Below are positions 53,833 through 64,000 of a DNA stretch of 64,000 nt, piece after piece (the first letter of the stretch is position 1; each line of letters begins with the position of its first letter). The stretch comes from Arthrobacter sp. UKPF54-2. Its GTDB lineage: Bacteria; Actinomycetota; Actinomycetes; Actinomycetales; Micrococcaceae. Below the pieces are notes generated by a model. The model saw only the letters and a program-made list of their open reading frames with translations. It ran no database searches and had not been told where the DNA came from. The position numbers and the translations under genes were made by a program. Where the stretch lies: the NCBI RefSeq assembly GCF_007858535.1, contig NZ_CP040174.1, positions 496,001 to 560,000 on the forward strand, in the 5' to 3' direction.

Positions 53833-54169
53833 CGCGTGCTCGCTCGTTCCTCGCTTAGACGCACGCTTCCGGAATCCCCTCACCCGCCGCTATTCAGTTC
53901 AGTTTTCGGGGCCAACAGTTCCCCGGAAAGAAACAGTGGCCGTCGATATCTTCGAGAGCCTGGCCACGGTAGGCGGTAATCGCCCAGCACCCTTGCGTTT
54001 CGAAAGCGTCGCCCGAGGTGATTGGAGCGGAAAGTGAGCCTGCCTTGAGGGGGCGGCCGGGCTGGGTTTTCGAAAGCGTGCGTCTAAGCGAGTGACCGCC
54101 GTCCGGGTTCCCTGACCGAGCTTGCGAGGTTAGGGAGACGGCGGGAAAACGAGCGAGCACGCGTGAAAA
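53833..54169. repeat. Inverted-repeat element, copy B (gcvH-gcvT gap)
   Basis: Left arm: CGCGTGCTCGCTCGTT (53833-53848) and CGCTTAGACGCACGCTT (53852-53868). Right arm: AAGCGTGCGTCTAAGCG (54074-54090), the stem-loop CCCTGACC-GAGCTTGCGA-GGTTAGGG, and AACGAGCGAGCACGCG (54148-54163). It is about 75 bp longer inside than copy A. The inner stem differs from copy A by a paired change (ACC/GGT here, GCC/GGC there), so the stem is conserved. It fills most of the gap 53755-54224. A 40-residue stretch in the middle could be a decayed gene end but is not called. Confidence 0.75.
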
Positions 54170-54224
54170 CCCAGTCGGCCGGTCCCGGGCCCGGGTACCG
54201 CTGAGGCACCCGGGACCCGACGGG

Positions 54225-55358
54225 CTACTTTTGGCGCTTGTAGAAAGGCAGTGCGACAACTTCGAAGGGCTCGCTCTTGCCCCGCAAATCAATGTCCAGG
54301 GCGGTGCCGGGCTCGGTGAACTCGACGTCGACGTAGGCCATCGCGACCGGGTAGCCCAGGCTGGGGCTCGGCTGGCCGGAGGTGACTTCGCCGACGACGT
54401 TGCCGTCCTTCAGGACCGGGTAGTGGCCGCGGCCGGCCCGGCGGCCGAGGCCCTTGAGCCCGACGAGCTTGCGGCCAGCGGTGGACCCGGCGCCCGCTTC
54501 CTTCTTGGCGGCCAGGGCTGCCTTGCCAACGAAGTCGCCTTCCTTGGACAGCGCGACGACGGGGCCCAGGCCGGCGGCGAACGGGTCGCCTTCCAGGGAG
54601 AGCTCGTTGCCGTAGAGCGGCATGCCGGCCTCGAGCCGGAGCGAGTCTCGGGAGGCGAGGCCCGCGGGGGTCAGTTCGCCGTCTTCGGCGATGGCGACCA
54701 GCGCCTGCCAAAGGGTGGCGGCGTCGTCGTTGGAGACGAAGATTTCGAAACCGTCCTCGCCGGTGTAGCCGGTGCGGGCCAGCAGGAGGTCCTGGCTGGC
54801 CCCGCCGAACATAAACGGGACGTCGACGGCGGCGTAGTACTTCAGGCCAGTGACGAGCTCGTGCTGGGCCGCGGGGACCAGGCGGAGCAGGATGGCCTCC
54901 GCTTTGGGGCCCTGGACCGCGATCAGCGAGGTGGAGGCGGAGGCATCTTCGACGGTGACATCAAAGCCTTCAGCCCGCTCGGCGAGGGCCGCGGCCACGA
55001 CTTTGGCGTTGCCGGCGTTGGGGACCACAAGGAACTTCTGGTCGCCGCGCCGGTAGGTGATGAGGTCGTCGATGATGCCGCCGTCCGCGTTGCAGATCAG
55101 CGAGTACTTGGCCTTGCCGACCGCCATGGCGGAGATCTTGCCCACGAGGGCGTAGTCCAGGAAGGCTGCGGCGTCGGGGCCGGTGACCCAGACTTCGCCC
55201 ATGTGGGAGAGATCGAAAAGGCCCGCGGCGTTGCGGACGGCGTGGTGTTCAGCCAGCTCGGAGCTGTACTTGAGCGGCATCTGCCAGCCGCCGAAGTCCG
55301 TGAAGGAGGCGCCGAGCTTCTTGTGCTCTTCGTAAAGGGCCGTGTAGTTCTCAGTCAT
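54225..55358 (-). CDS. gcvT: Glycine cleavage system T protein (aminomethyltransferase)
   Basis: A 377-aa folate-dependent enzyme that takes the methylamine from GcvH, giving methylene-tetrahydrofolate and ammonia. Family blocks: FTDFGGWQMPLKYSSE, AGLFDLSHMGEVWVTGPDA, LLARTGYTGEDGFEIF, SLRLEAGMPLYGNEL. ATG 55358 is chosen because AAGGA lies 6 nt upstream; a TTG two codons earlier is less likely. Located 9 nt after the gcvP stop. Confidence 0.96.
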   Translation of the reverse strand: MTENYTALYEEHKKLGASFTDFGGWQMPLKYSSELAEHHAVRNAAGLFDLSHMGEVWVTGPDAAAFLDYALVGKISAMAVGKAKYSLICNADGGIIDDLITYRRGDQKFLVVPNAGNAKVVAAALAERAEGFDVTVEDASASTSLIAVQGPKAEAILLRLVPAAQHELVTGLKYYAAVDVPFMFGGASQDLLLARTGYTGEDGFEIFVSNDDAATLWQALVAIAEDGELTPAGLASRDSLRLEAGMPLYGNELSLEGDPFAAGLGPVVALSKEGDFVGKAALAAKKEAGAGSTAGRKLVGLKGLGRRAGRGHYPVLKDGNVVGEVTSGQPSPSLGYPVAMAYVDVEFTEPGTALDIDLRGKSEPFEVVALPFYKRQK

Positions 55359-55367
55359 CAACAATCC

Positions 55368-58229
<2,862 letters not shown>

Positions 58230-58284
58230 AAGGAACTCCATAACTAAGGCGGCGCAGGGTACGCCACATTGATTCGGGTTCCTC

Positions 58285-58487
58285 CCCGCTCTGTATTGGA
58301 CCTGAGAGTTTCCGCGCAGCCGCTTTGGCGAGGCTCCGCTTGCACCGTCGGTGAGCACAGCGCGCCCGGGGCGCGCCTGCTGCTTTCCAGAGTTGCCTTG
58401 CCGCGGCGGTACATGGGCCTGAGAGATTCCTGGGGAGGATTTGCTCCTACGGCGCCTGCTTGTACCTACTTGCAGAACTCTCCCGCC
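58285..58487 (-). ncRNA. Tandem glycine riboswitch
   Basis: On the minus strand two aptamers follow one another. The first has GCGGGAGAG, GCCGTAGGAGCAA and CCCCAGGAATCTCTCAGGC; the second has GGCAACTCTGGAAA, CACCGACGGTGCAAGC and AAACTCTCAGGTCC with a closing CAGAG. These are the landmark blocks of both halves of the gcvT-type glycine riboswitch. It ends about 55 nt before the gcvP GTG. High glycine should turn on the glycine-cleavage operon. The remaining gap to 58650 shows nothing else. Confidence 0.95.
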
Positions 58488-58650
58488 GCAGATCAAAGGC
58501 ATATTCAATTGCTCGTGACCGCAGTCACAAGTCCCATTGTCCTACGCCGGGGGCACGTCCGCAAACTCCGCTCACGGGCCGCTGCAGCGTTACGGTGGAA
58601 CGGTCGCCGGGACGCGGCGGCGCAGCGGTTGGACGGCGAGGAGAAGAAGC

Positions 58651-59529
58651 ATGCTGGAGCAAAGGCCATTCGGTATCACTGGGTTGGACGTCTCGATCGT
58701 GGGGCTCGGCGCCGGCCAGATCGGCGAGAGTGATGTCACCGAAGCCGAAGCCGCCGAGGTGCTCAACGGGGCCTTGGATCTCGGTGTCACGCTGATCGAT
58801 ACCGCCGCCAGTTACGGGCTGAGCGAGGAGCGGATCGGCCGGCACCTTGCCGGACGCCGGGATGAGTTTGTCCTCTCCACCAAAGGTGGGCCCAAGATCA
58901 ACGGGCAGCGGGACTGGTCTCCGGGCAGCGTGCTGGAGAGCATCGAACAGTCACTGCGCAAGACCGGCTCGGAACGGATCGACATTTTCTACCTGCACTC
59001 GTGCCCGCTGGATGTCCTGCAACGCGGCGACCTTCAGGACACGCTGGACCAGGCCGTCGCCGCCGGCAAGATCGGAGTGGCGGGCTACAGCGGAGACAAT
59101 GAGCCGCTGGCCTTCGCGGTGGAGTCCGGACGGTTCGGTGCCATCGAGACCAGCGTCAACGTCGCCGACCAGTGGAATCTCCGGAATGTCCTGCGCCGGC
59201 GGCCTGAGTTGGGCGTGATCGCCAAGCGCCCGATCGCGAACGCGCCGTGGCGGTTCGCTGCGCGTCCTCTCGGCAACTACGCAGAGCTCTATTGGGAGCG
59301 GCTGCATGCACTGGGCCTGGACCCGGGCGACCTGGAATGGGCCGAGTTCGCCCTGCGCTTCACGGTGTACGCGCCCGGCGTGGACACGGCTATTGCCGGG
59401 ACGGCCAAGCTGGAGCACCTGCGGCGGAACGTCATGGCCGCCAGCCGGGGCCCGCTTCCGGCCTCGGCCCTGGACGGCATCGACCGCGCTTGGAGCGCTG
59501 TTGGTTCTGACTGGCCGGCTTCGACCTAA
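58651..59529 (+). CDS. Aldo/keto reductase family oxidoreductase
   Basis: A 292-aa NADPH-dependent oxidoreductase barrel. Catalytic residues: D in LIDTAASYGLSE, Y in the same loop, K in STKGGPK and H in IFYLHSCP. The C-terminal IAGTAKLEHLRRNV block is the cofactor site. ATG 58651 is preceded by AGGAG at 7 nt. It belongs to the DkgA/L-fucose-dehydrogenase-like sub-branch with short loops; the substrate is unknown. Divergent from gcvP. Confidence 0.92.
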   Translation: MLEQRPFGITGLDVSIVGLGAGQIGESDVTEAEAAEVLNGALDLGVTLIDTAASYGLSEERIGRHLAGRRDEFVLSTKGGPKINGQRDWSPGSVLESIEQSLRKTGSERIDIFYLHSCPLDVLQRGDLQDTLDQAVAAGKIGVAGYSGDNEPLAFAVESGRFGAIETSVNVADQWNLRNVLRRRPELGVIAKRPIANAPWRFAARPLGNYAELYWERLHALGLDPGDLEWAEFALRFTVYAPGVDTAIAGTAKLEHLRRNVMAASRGPLPASALDGIDRAWSAVGSDWPAST

Positions 59530-59591
59530 CAGCAGCTAACGGCCACCCGGCCCGGCAGCGTTGCGGGCCGTGGACGCCCCGCCGGCGCCCC

Positions 59592-60650
59592 TCACGCGGC
59601 CAGGCGGAAGTGGCAACGGCTGTGCTCCTGCACGGCGGCAGGGGCGTCGCGTTCGATGGATGAGCGCAGGGCTGCCGCCTGCGCGGCGTCCAACCCGGCT
59701 TCGTGGGAGCGCCGGGCCACAACGGCAAGCCGGTCAGCCACCTCGTTCAACGGATCTCCGGCATGCCCTTTGACCCAGCACAATTCTGCCGAGACTCCCG
59801 AGAGAAGCGCGCAGATCCGGGCGACTTCGCCGTGGATGGCTCCGGAGCCGCCGGCAGGATCGGCCCCGGCCAGGCCCCTGCGTACAAGCGCCAGGCTGTC
59901 CCGGCTGTCGCTGAAGAGCCGGAGGATTCCGGTTCCGAGGCGCAGCGCGGGGTGCAGCGACAGCGCCAGCTGGATGCCCTTGCGCATGGCCTTGAGCTCA
60001 GCGTGCAGGACGCTTGAGCACACGGCGGTCCCTGCCCCCGTACGGTAGCTGCCGCCTCCGCCGGTTGCTACGACCCAGCCCAGCCCAACGGTCGCTGCTC
60101 TGCCCTTGGAGGCGTCGGTCACAACATCCACCACTGCCCCGCCGGCGGACAGTCCGGCCAGGACTGCCGTTTCAAGCCTTCCGTCGCTACTGCAGGGCAC
60201 TTCGCCGATGAAGATGGCCTCCTCCAGTGCGAGTTCCGACACCTGCCTGCGGAGTTCGAGCAGGAGCCGGCGGCATGCCACCACCCGCACTACCGCGTGC
60301 AGCTCAGCCCCGGCACCGTCCGGAGCTGCACCAGGCCGCTGTTCCAGCACGGCGAGCAGCACCTCCATGGCGATTCGCCGGTAGCAGTGGTCCGCGCCGG
60401 GGCCGAGGGCGGCGGTTCCGGTCACGAGCGGACGGTCGTCCGGCTCGGCGATCCCGGCGGAGGCTGCGGCTCCGCGGACCGGGGCCAGCGCCCAGGAACC
60501 CAGGCCGAACTGGACCGTGGCGGCGACTTCAACGATGCTCGCCAAGTGGTGTTTGCGGACCTCCGTCAGCAGTACCCCGCGCCGCGCCGGTGCCGACGGC
60601 TTCGGCGTCGGACGGTTCTCCGCCTGCTGTGAACTGACCTGCGCACCCAT
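59592..60650 (-). CDS. RNase H-like protein with N-terminal extension
   Basis: A 352-aa protein. The C-terminal 170 residues are an RNase HI-like domain with all four acids placed: VVTDASKG, SVLHAELKAM, LRLFSDSRDSL and LNEVADRLA. The first 170 residues are an Ala/Arg-rich helical domain (VTGTAALGPGADHCYRRI, RRLLLELRRQVSELAL) not seen in ordinary RNase HI. Unlike the protein at 39135 it has no DUF4440-like tail. ATG 60650. It may process RNA-DNA hybrids in a specialised context; this is the second RNase H-type protein in the window. Confidence 0.75.
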   Translation of the reverse strand: MGAQVSSQQAENRPTPKPSAPARRGVLLTEVRKHHLASIVEVAATVQFGLGSWALAPVRGAAASAGIAEPDDRPLVTGTAALGPGADHCYRRIAMEVLLAVLEQRPGAAPDGAGAELHAVVRVVACRRLLLELRRQVSELALEEAIFIGEVPCSSDGRLETAVLAGLSAGGAVVDVVTDASKGRAATVGLGWVVATGGGGSYRTGAGTAVCSSVLHAELKAMRKGIQLALSLHPALRLGTGILRLFSDSRDSLALVRRGLAGADPAGGSGAIHGEVARICALLSGVSAELCWVKGHAGDPLNEVADRLAVVARRSHEAGLDAAQAAALRSSIERDAPAAVQEHSRCHFRLAA

Positions 60651-60736
60651 GGTTTCCCCCTGTTGTCACCGGCCCGGAAGGATTCCGGGTCCGCTTGACG
60701 AAGGCTAAACGGCACCTGCGACAAAATAAGCCACAC

Positions 60737-61276
60737 TCAGCCGCGCAGCCGTTCGACGGCGGCGAGCAGGCCCTCGACGTCGCCGGCCACCTCCGGCGGC
60801 GCCCCGCCGGGAGCCCGCGCGAGCATCGCGTTGAAGTACAGCCCGTCCCCCATGTACAGCACAGCCTTGGCCATCGCAGGTCCGACGTCGGCAGCGAGCA
60901 GCGCCAGCCAGCTGGCTTGAACCCCGGCCATCCGCTGCAGGGTTTCAGCGTGCGCCACTTCGGCCAGCCGGGTGGCGGCCACAAACACCCGGTCCAGCGG
61001 GGTGTCGGCCCACACGGAGGATTTGATGAAGTACGCCGCCGCCCCCTCCGGCGCGGCCGCCATGGCATCAAGGTCCTCGGCGAGGAGCAGGTCCAGGCGC
61101 TCGAGCAGCACCGCGATCATGGCCTCCTTGTTCGGGAAGTGGTACAGCAGGCCACCCTTGGAGACACCAGCCAGCCGGGCCACCGCATCCAGCGTCGCGG
61201 CGCGTTCCCCCTCGGCGATGAGCAGGGATTCGAAGGCGTCGAGGACGGCTTCTCGGGCGACGGGTTTTCTGGCCAT
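60737..61276 (-). CDS. TetR-family repressor of the adjacent MFS gene
   Basis: A 179-aa regulator. The helix-turn-helix (residues about 10-55) has REAVLDAFESLLIAEGERA and LDAVARLAGVSKGGLLYHFPNKEAM, a textbook TetR recognition helix. The all-helical C-terminal part should bind a ligand. ATG 61276. It is divergent from the MFS gene with a 30-bp palindrome between, so it most likely represses both genes until a drug-like ligand binds. Confidence 0.93.
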   Translation of the reverse strand: MARKPVAREAVLDAFESLLIAEGERAATLDAVARLAGVSKGGLLYHFPNKEAMIAVLLERLDLLLAEDLDAMAAAPEGAAAYFIKSSVWADTPLDRVFVAATRLAEVAHAETLQRMAGVQASWLALLAADVGPAMAKAVLYMGDGLYFNAMLARAPGGAPPEVAGDVEGLLAAVERLRG

Positions 61277-61309
61277 GGGTTACATCATGCCTGCCGGGAA
61301 CCTCATTTC

Positions 61310-61339
61310 TTAACTATACCGTCCAGACGGTACAGTTAA
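61310..61339. promoter_or_regulatory. TetR operator between tetR-like and MFS genes
   Basis: A near-perfect 30-bp palindrome: TTAACT, A, TACCGTC, CA, GACGGTA, C, AGTTAA. Only the pair 61316/61333 fails. TATAGT on the minus strand (61313-61318) and TACAGT on the plus strand (61331-61336) are the likely -10 boxes of the two genes; both lie inside, so one bound dimer or pair could block both. Confidence 0.88.
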
Positions 61340-61344
61340 GTTTC

Positions 61345-62916
61345 ATGAGCACCACATTTCTGCACCCCACCGCCCGCACAGCCACGGCCCCGGAGCCCCG
61401 CGCGCCCTGGCGGGACTGGCTGGCGCTGACCCTGCTGATGTTCCCGGTGCTGCTGGTGGCCGTGGACAACACGGCCCTGACGTTCGCGCTGCCCGCGATT
61501 GCCCGCAGCCTGAATGCCACCGGGGTGGAACTGCTCTGGATTGTTGACGCGTACCCGCTGGTCCTGGCCGGCCTGCTCGTGGCGATGGGCAGCCTGGGCG
61601 ACAAAATCGGCCGACGGCGGCTGCTGCTGGTCGGCAGTACCGGCTTTGCGGCAGTCTCCGCGGTAACGGCGTTTGCGCCCGGCCCGGAGTGGCTGATCGC
61701 CGGCCGGGCCGGACTCGGCTTCTTCGGCGCCATGCTGATGCCGTCCACGCTGTCGCTGATCCGGAACATCTTTCCGGAGCCCAACCGGCGGCGGCTCGCT
61801 GTGGCGATCTGGGCCGCCGGGTTCTCCGGCGGCGCGGCACTGGGCCCGATCCTGGGCGGCTGGCTGGTGGAGCACCTCTGGTGGGGTGCGGTCCTCCTCG
61901 TCGCGGTGCCCATCATCCTGCCGCTGCTGGCACTCGGTCCGGCGCTGATCCCGGAATCCCGCGACCCGAAACCGGGCCCCGTGGACGTGCCCAGCATTGT
62001 CCTGTCCCTGCTGGCCATGGTCCCGGCGGTCTACGGCATTAAAATGCTCGCGACCCACGGCCCGGCGCCGGAGCCCCTGGCCGCCCTCGGCATCGGCCTC
62101 CTGATGGGGTACGCCTTCGTCCGCCGCCAGCGCCGGCTGGCAGCCGCTGAGTCAACGGCTCCCCTGCTGGACCTCGGCCTCTTTGGGAACCCGGTCTTCA
62201 GCACCGCCATCACGGCGAACGTGCTGGCACTGTTTTCCTACAACGGCTTTATCCTTTTCCTCGCCCAGCACCTGCAGCTGCTCGAGGGCCAGTCGCCGTC
62301 GGAGTCCGGCCTGGCGATGGTCCCGGCCCTGGCCGCCACCGTCGTCGCCGGCCTGCTCGCGGTGCCGCTGGTGCGGAGGGTCCGCCCGGGCTTTGTGGTC
62401 GCCGGCGGCCTGCTGTTGAGCGCCGGGGGCTATGCCCTGGTCGCCGTGGGCGACCACGACGCCGGTCCCGGGATGTTGCTGGCGGCGCTGCTGGTGCTCT
62501 GCCTAGGCGTCGGCGCGGCCGAGACGATCTCCAACGACCTGATCCTGGGGGCGGTCCCGGCCGCCAAGTCCGGCGCGGCGGCCGCCATCTCGGAAACAGG
62601 TTACGAGATCGGCTCTCTGCTCGGCACCGCCATCCTCGGCTCGATCCTTACCGCCTCCTACCAGCGGAACTTGCAGCTGCCCGCCGACGTCGCCAGCGCC
62701 GGTACCGGGGCGGCCCACCAGGCCGGCGAGACCCTGGCCGGGGCCACCGAGCTGGCCCAGAGCCTCCCGGCCCCACTGGCCGAGGCCGTGACGGCCGCCG
62801 CCCGGACCGCCTTCGACTCCGGCGTCCACATCACATCCACGATCGCCCTGGTACTGATGGCGGGCGCAGCCGTGCTCGCCGCCGTCGTGCTGCGGAAGGT
62901 GCCGACGGCGGCCTGA
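61345..62916 (+). CDS. MFS multidrug exporter (EmrB/QacA, 14 TM)
   Basis: A 523-aa transporter with about 14 helices, of the DHA2 drug/proton antiporter group. Conserved motif D1 (VDNTALTFALPAI in helix 1), motif A (GSLGDKIGRRRLLL), IWAAGFSGGAALGPILGGWLVEHLWW (motif C, helix 5) and the AAISETGYEIGSLLG block are all present. It is expected to pump cationic or amphiphilic drugs. ATG 61345 is 8 nt after the -10 in the operator. Control by the divergent TetR repressor is very likely. Confidence 0.94.
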   Translation: MSTTFLHPTARTATAPEPRAPWRDWLALTLLMFPVLLVAVDNTALTFALPAIARSLNATGVELLWIVDAYPLVLAGLLVAMGSLGDKIGRRRLLLVGSTGFAAVSAVTAFAPGPEWLIAGRAGLGFFGAMLMPSTLSLIRNIFPEPNRRRLAVAIWAAGFSGGAALGPILGGWLVEHLWWGAVLLVAVPIILPLLALGPALIPESRDPKPGPVDVPSIVLSLLAMVPAVYGIKMLATHGPAPEPLAALGIGLLMGYAFVRRQRRLAAAESTAPLLDLGLFGNPVFSTAITANVLALFSYNGFILFLAQHLQLLEGQSPSESGLAMVPALAATVVAGLLAVPLVRRVRPGFVVAGGLLLSAGGYALVAVGDHDAGPGMLLAALLVLCLGVGAAETISNDLILGAVPAAKSGAAAAISETGYEIGSLLGTAILGSILTASYQRNLQLPADVASAGTGAAHQAGETLAGATELAQSLPAPLAEAVTAAARTAFDSGVHITSTIALVLMAGAAVLAAVVLRKVPTAA

Positions 62917-62944
62917 ACCGGCTTACCGCGGGTTAAACGCCGAA

Positions 62945-62978
62945 CGTCCGACGCCGGGCGGGAACCCGGCGCCGGACG
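62945..62978. terminator. Hairpin between convergent MFS and dps genes
   Basis: CGTCCGACGCCGGG (62945-62958) pairs with CCCGGCGCCGGACG (62965-62978), one mismatch, 6-nt loop. It lies between the stops of the two convergent genes and likely ends both transcripts. Confidence 0.75.
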
Positions 62979-63005
62979 CTTGGATAGGCGCGTGGAAGGC
63001 TGCGT

Positions 63006-63488
63006 CTATTTCTTGGTGTCAGGGGTGGTGACGCTGGCGGAGGCCCGCATGGTCTCAGCGTTCACCATCCAGGCGAACTGTTCGAACTTGGCAATAAATT
63101 CGTGCAGCAGGTCCGCGGTGGTGGGGTCTTCCTCGTCCACCTCGTCGTGCACCTTGCGCATGGTGCCGACGGCGGCCTCGAGCGCGGCGACGATTTTGTC
63201 GATCGCGTCCTTGGTGTTGATGAGCCCGGCCGGGAATTCCGCGAGTGCGGTCGAGTTGGAGACGGTCGAGCTGCGGCCGTCCGGCAGGGCATGCAGGGCG
63301 CGCATCCGCTCGGCCAGGTCGTCGGCGAAGCCGCGGGCGGCCTCGATGATCTCGTCGAGCTGGAGGTGGAGGTCGCGGAAGTTGGTGCCCACGATGTTCC
63401 AGTGGGCCTGTTTGCCCTGGACGTGGAGTTCAATCAGGTCCACGAGAACGGCCTGCAGGTTGCTTGTCAGGGTGGGTGTTGCTTTCAT
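63006..63488 (-). CDS. dps: DNA-protecting ferritin-like protein Dps
   Basis: A 160-aa Dps/ferritin-like protein forming a 12-mer that stores iron and shields DNA. The ferroxidase residues lie in GKQAHWNIVGTNFRDLHLQLDEIIEAARGFADDLAERM (residues about 25-63; His, His, Asp, Glu in register). A lysine-bearing C-terminal tail PDTKK could touch DNA. ATG 63488. A 22-bp palindrome upstream (63589) may be its operator. Known regulation in actinobacteria is by stress sigma factors. Confidence 0.95.
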   Translation of the reverse strand: MKATPTLTSNLQAVLVDLIELHVQGKQAHWNIVGTNFRDLHLQLDEIIEAARGFADDLAERMRALHALPDGRSSTVSNSTALAEFPAGLINTKDAIDKIVAALEAAVGTMRKVHDEVDEEDPTTADLLHEFIAKFEQFAWMVNAETMRASASVTTPDTKK

Positions 63489-63588
63489 GCATCCTCCTTG
63501 ATCGGAACGGCTGGTACGGCGTTATGCCTCAGACGCTACCCCAGGGAGGACGCGGCCCGCGATGGCCGCGGGGGAATTTCACGGTCAG

Positions 63589-63610
63589 CTTACTAAGTGA
63601 GCTTAGTAAG
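63589..63610. promoter_or_regulatory. AT-rich perfect palindrome upstream of dps
   Basis: CTTACTAAG (63589-63597) and CTTAGTAAG (63602-63610) form a perfect 9-bp inverted repeat with spacer TGAG, about 100 bp upstream of dps and 15 bp beyond the sigma-gene stop. Its A/T content stands out in this genome. It looks like an operator for a dimeric regulator; it has no T-run and so is a poor terminator. Confidence 0.55.
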
Positions 63611-63624
63611 TGTTCCGGGCGGCC

Positions 63625-64000
63625 TTAGACGGCCTGGTTGAGCATCGGCCCCTGCGGGAAGATGGTCCGGGTGATCCCGCCGGCTGTCGCTTCGGAGAGC
63701 TGGGCCAGGTAATCGTTCCGGCGGCGCGGCGTGATCCGCGACTGCGGCTCGAAACCCTGGTCCGGGTCGTCGGCGTAGTGGGCGGTGAGGCCGTCGCGCA
63801 TGAGCCGGATCGCTTCGGCGCGCTGTTGCGACACGGCCGCGTGGGTGGACCCCAGCTCGGCCGCGAGGTCCTTGACGGTGCGGTCGCCGAAGTAGATCTC
63901 CTCGACCACGTAGCGCATCCGCTCCGGGAGGGACTTCACGGCGGCCCGGAGGTACTGGAGCCGTTCGTCCGCGAGCACCGAATGCTCCGGGGAGAGGGTT
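63625..64000 (-). CDS. Sigma-70 family sigma factor, C-terminal part only
   Basis: The open frame enters from the right edge, so only about 125 C-terminal residues are seen. Region 4 is clear: LQYLRAAVKSLPERMRYVVEEIYFG followed by the HTH DRTVKDLAAELGSTHAAVSQQRAEAIRLMRDGL. The valine codon GTG at 63978 is internal, since the frame stays open beyond it. The QQRAEAIR pattern resembles FliA/WhiG/SigB-type alternative factors rather than ECF or SigA. The family subtype cannot be fixed without the N-terminus. Confidence 0.85.
   Translation of the reverse strand, partial: TLSPEHSVLADERLQYLRAAVKSLPERMRYVVEEIYFGDRTVKDLAAELGSTHAAVSQQRAEAIRLMRDGLTAHYADDPDQGFEPQSRITPRRRNDYLAQLSEATAGGITRTIFPQGPMLNQAV

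Noticed and set aside
51746-54169. Insertion sequence flanking glyA-gcvH
   Set aside because: No transposase frame and no target duplication; the two elements lack coding capacity.
53894-54292. 132-codon minus-strand frame in the gcvH-gcvT gap
   Set aside because: It overlaps the repeat element, has no RBS, and only the last 40 codons look protein-like; may be a relic but cannot be supported.

Overview
The window is a high-GC actinobacterial chromosome segment. Several features point to the family Micrococcaceae, most likely an Arthrobacter or Pseudarthrobacter relative. These are frequent GTG and TTG starts, putative leaderless promoters (a -10 box about 6 nt from the start codon), a solo groEL with two CIRCE operators, c-di-AMP riboswitches in front of cell-wall hydrolase genes, a bacterial XPB helicase with its partner, an IdeR-type regulator, and the DUF3027 and DUF3263 families. 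No phage, insertion sequence or plasmid backbone is visible, so it reads as ordinary chromosome with some accessory genes.

Layout. 1-3454: truncated pcrA helicase, an intergenic array of 29/32-bp repeats, and an inositol-monophosphatase family gene. 3.5-5.7 kb: a membrane protein, then a lower-GC pair of divergent genes, a TPR protein and a 49-residue secreted peptide ending in a DWW-containing tail. 5.7-9.9 kb: a c-di-GMP GGDEF-EAL gene coupled to a STAS-like gene, a DUF998 membrane gene, tRNA-Arg(CCU) and a DUF6314-Nudix fusion. 9.9-15.9 kb: an ABC exporter and an ABC-F gene behind a leader hairpin, divergent from a three-gene operon of an HTH-like protein and two paralogous membrane proteins. 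16-22.6 kb: GH38 alpha-mannosidase, fdhD, and the coupled mobA-DUF6457-moeA molybdenum cofactor operon. 22.6-26.6 kb: HNH nuclease, two cell-wall hydrolases (NlpC/P60-like and M23), each with its own c-di-AMP riboswitch, and ideR.

26.9-40.2 kb: serC, an MFS exporter, DUF3027, a cold-shock-domain protein, the helicase-associated/XPB pair, an FHA protein with a small partner, an MprA-like two-component system with a direct-repeat box upstream, an orphan WXG100 protein, and an RNase HI fused to a DUF4440-like domain. 40.2-49.6 kb: a 32-bp tandem repeat array, groEL under HrcA-type control, a lipoprotein substrate-binding protein, a cold-shock protein, LytR_C and DUF3263 proteins, ung, a siderophore-interacting protein, a ThrE-type exporter and a Fem-family transferase. 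49.7-58.5 kb: TspO, then a one-direction glycine/serine cluster (gcvP-gcvT-gcvH-glyA-sdaA) under a tandem glycine riboswitch, with two related inverted-repeat elements in its intergenic gaps. 58.6-64 kb: aldo/keto reductase, a second RNase H-like protein, a TetR/MFS pair around a 30-bp palindrome, dps and a truncated sigma factor.

Functional links. serC, glyA, the gcv genes and sdaA connect serine and glycine metabolism: glycine is cleaved or converted to serine and on to pyruvate. fdhD, mobA and moeA serve molybdoenzymes. The riboswitch-controlled hydrolases and the Fem transferase concern the peptidoglycan wall. The least explained items are the TPR/secreted-peptide pair, the two unrelated ~30-bp repeat arrays, the paired structured elements flanking glyA-gcvH, and the HTH plus twin membrane protein operon.
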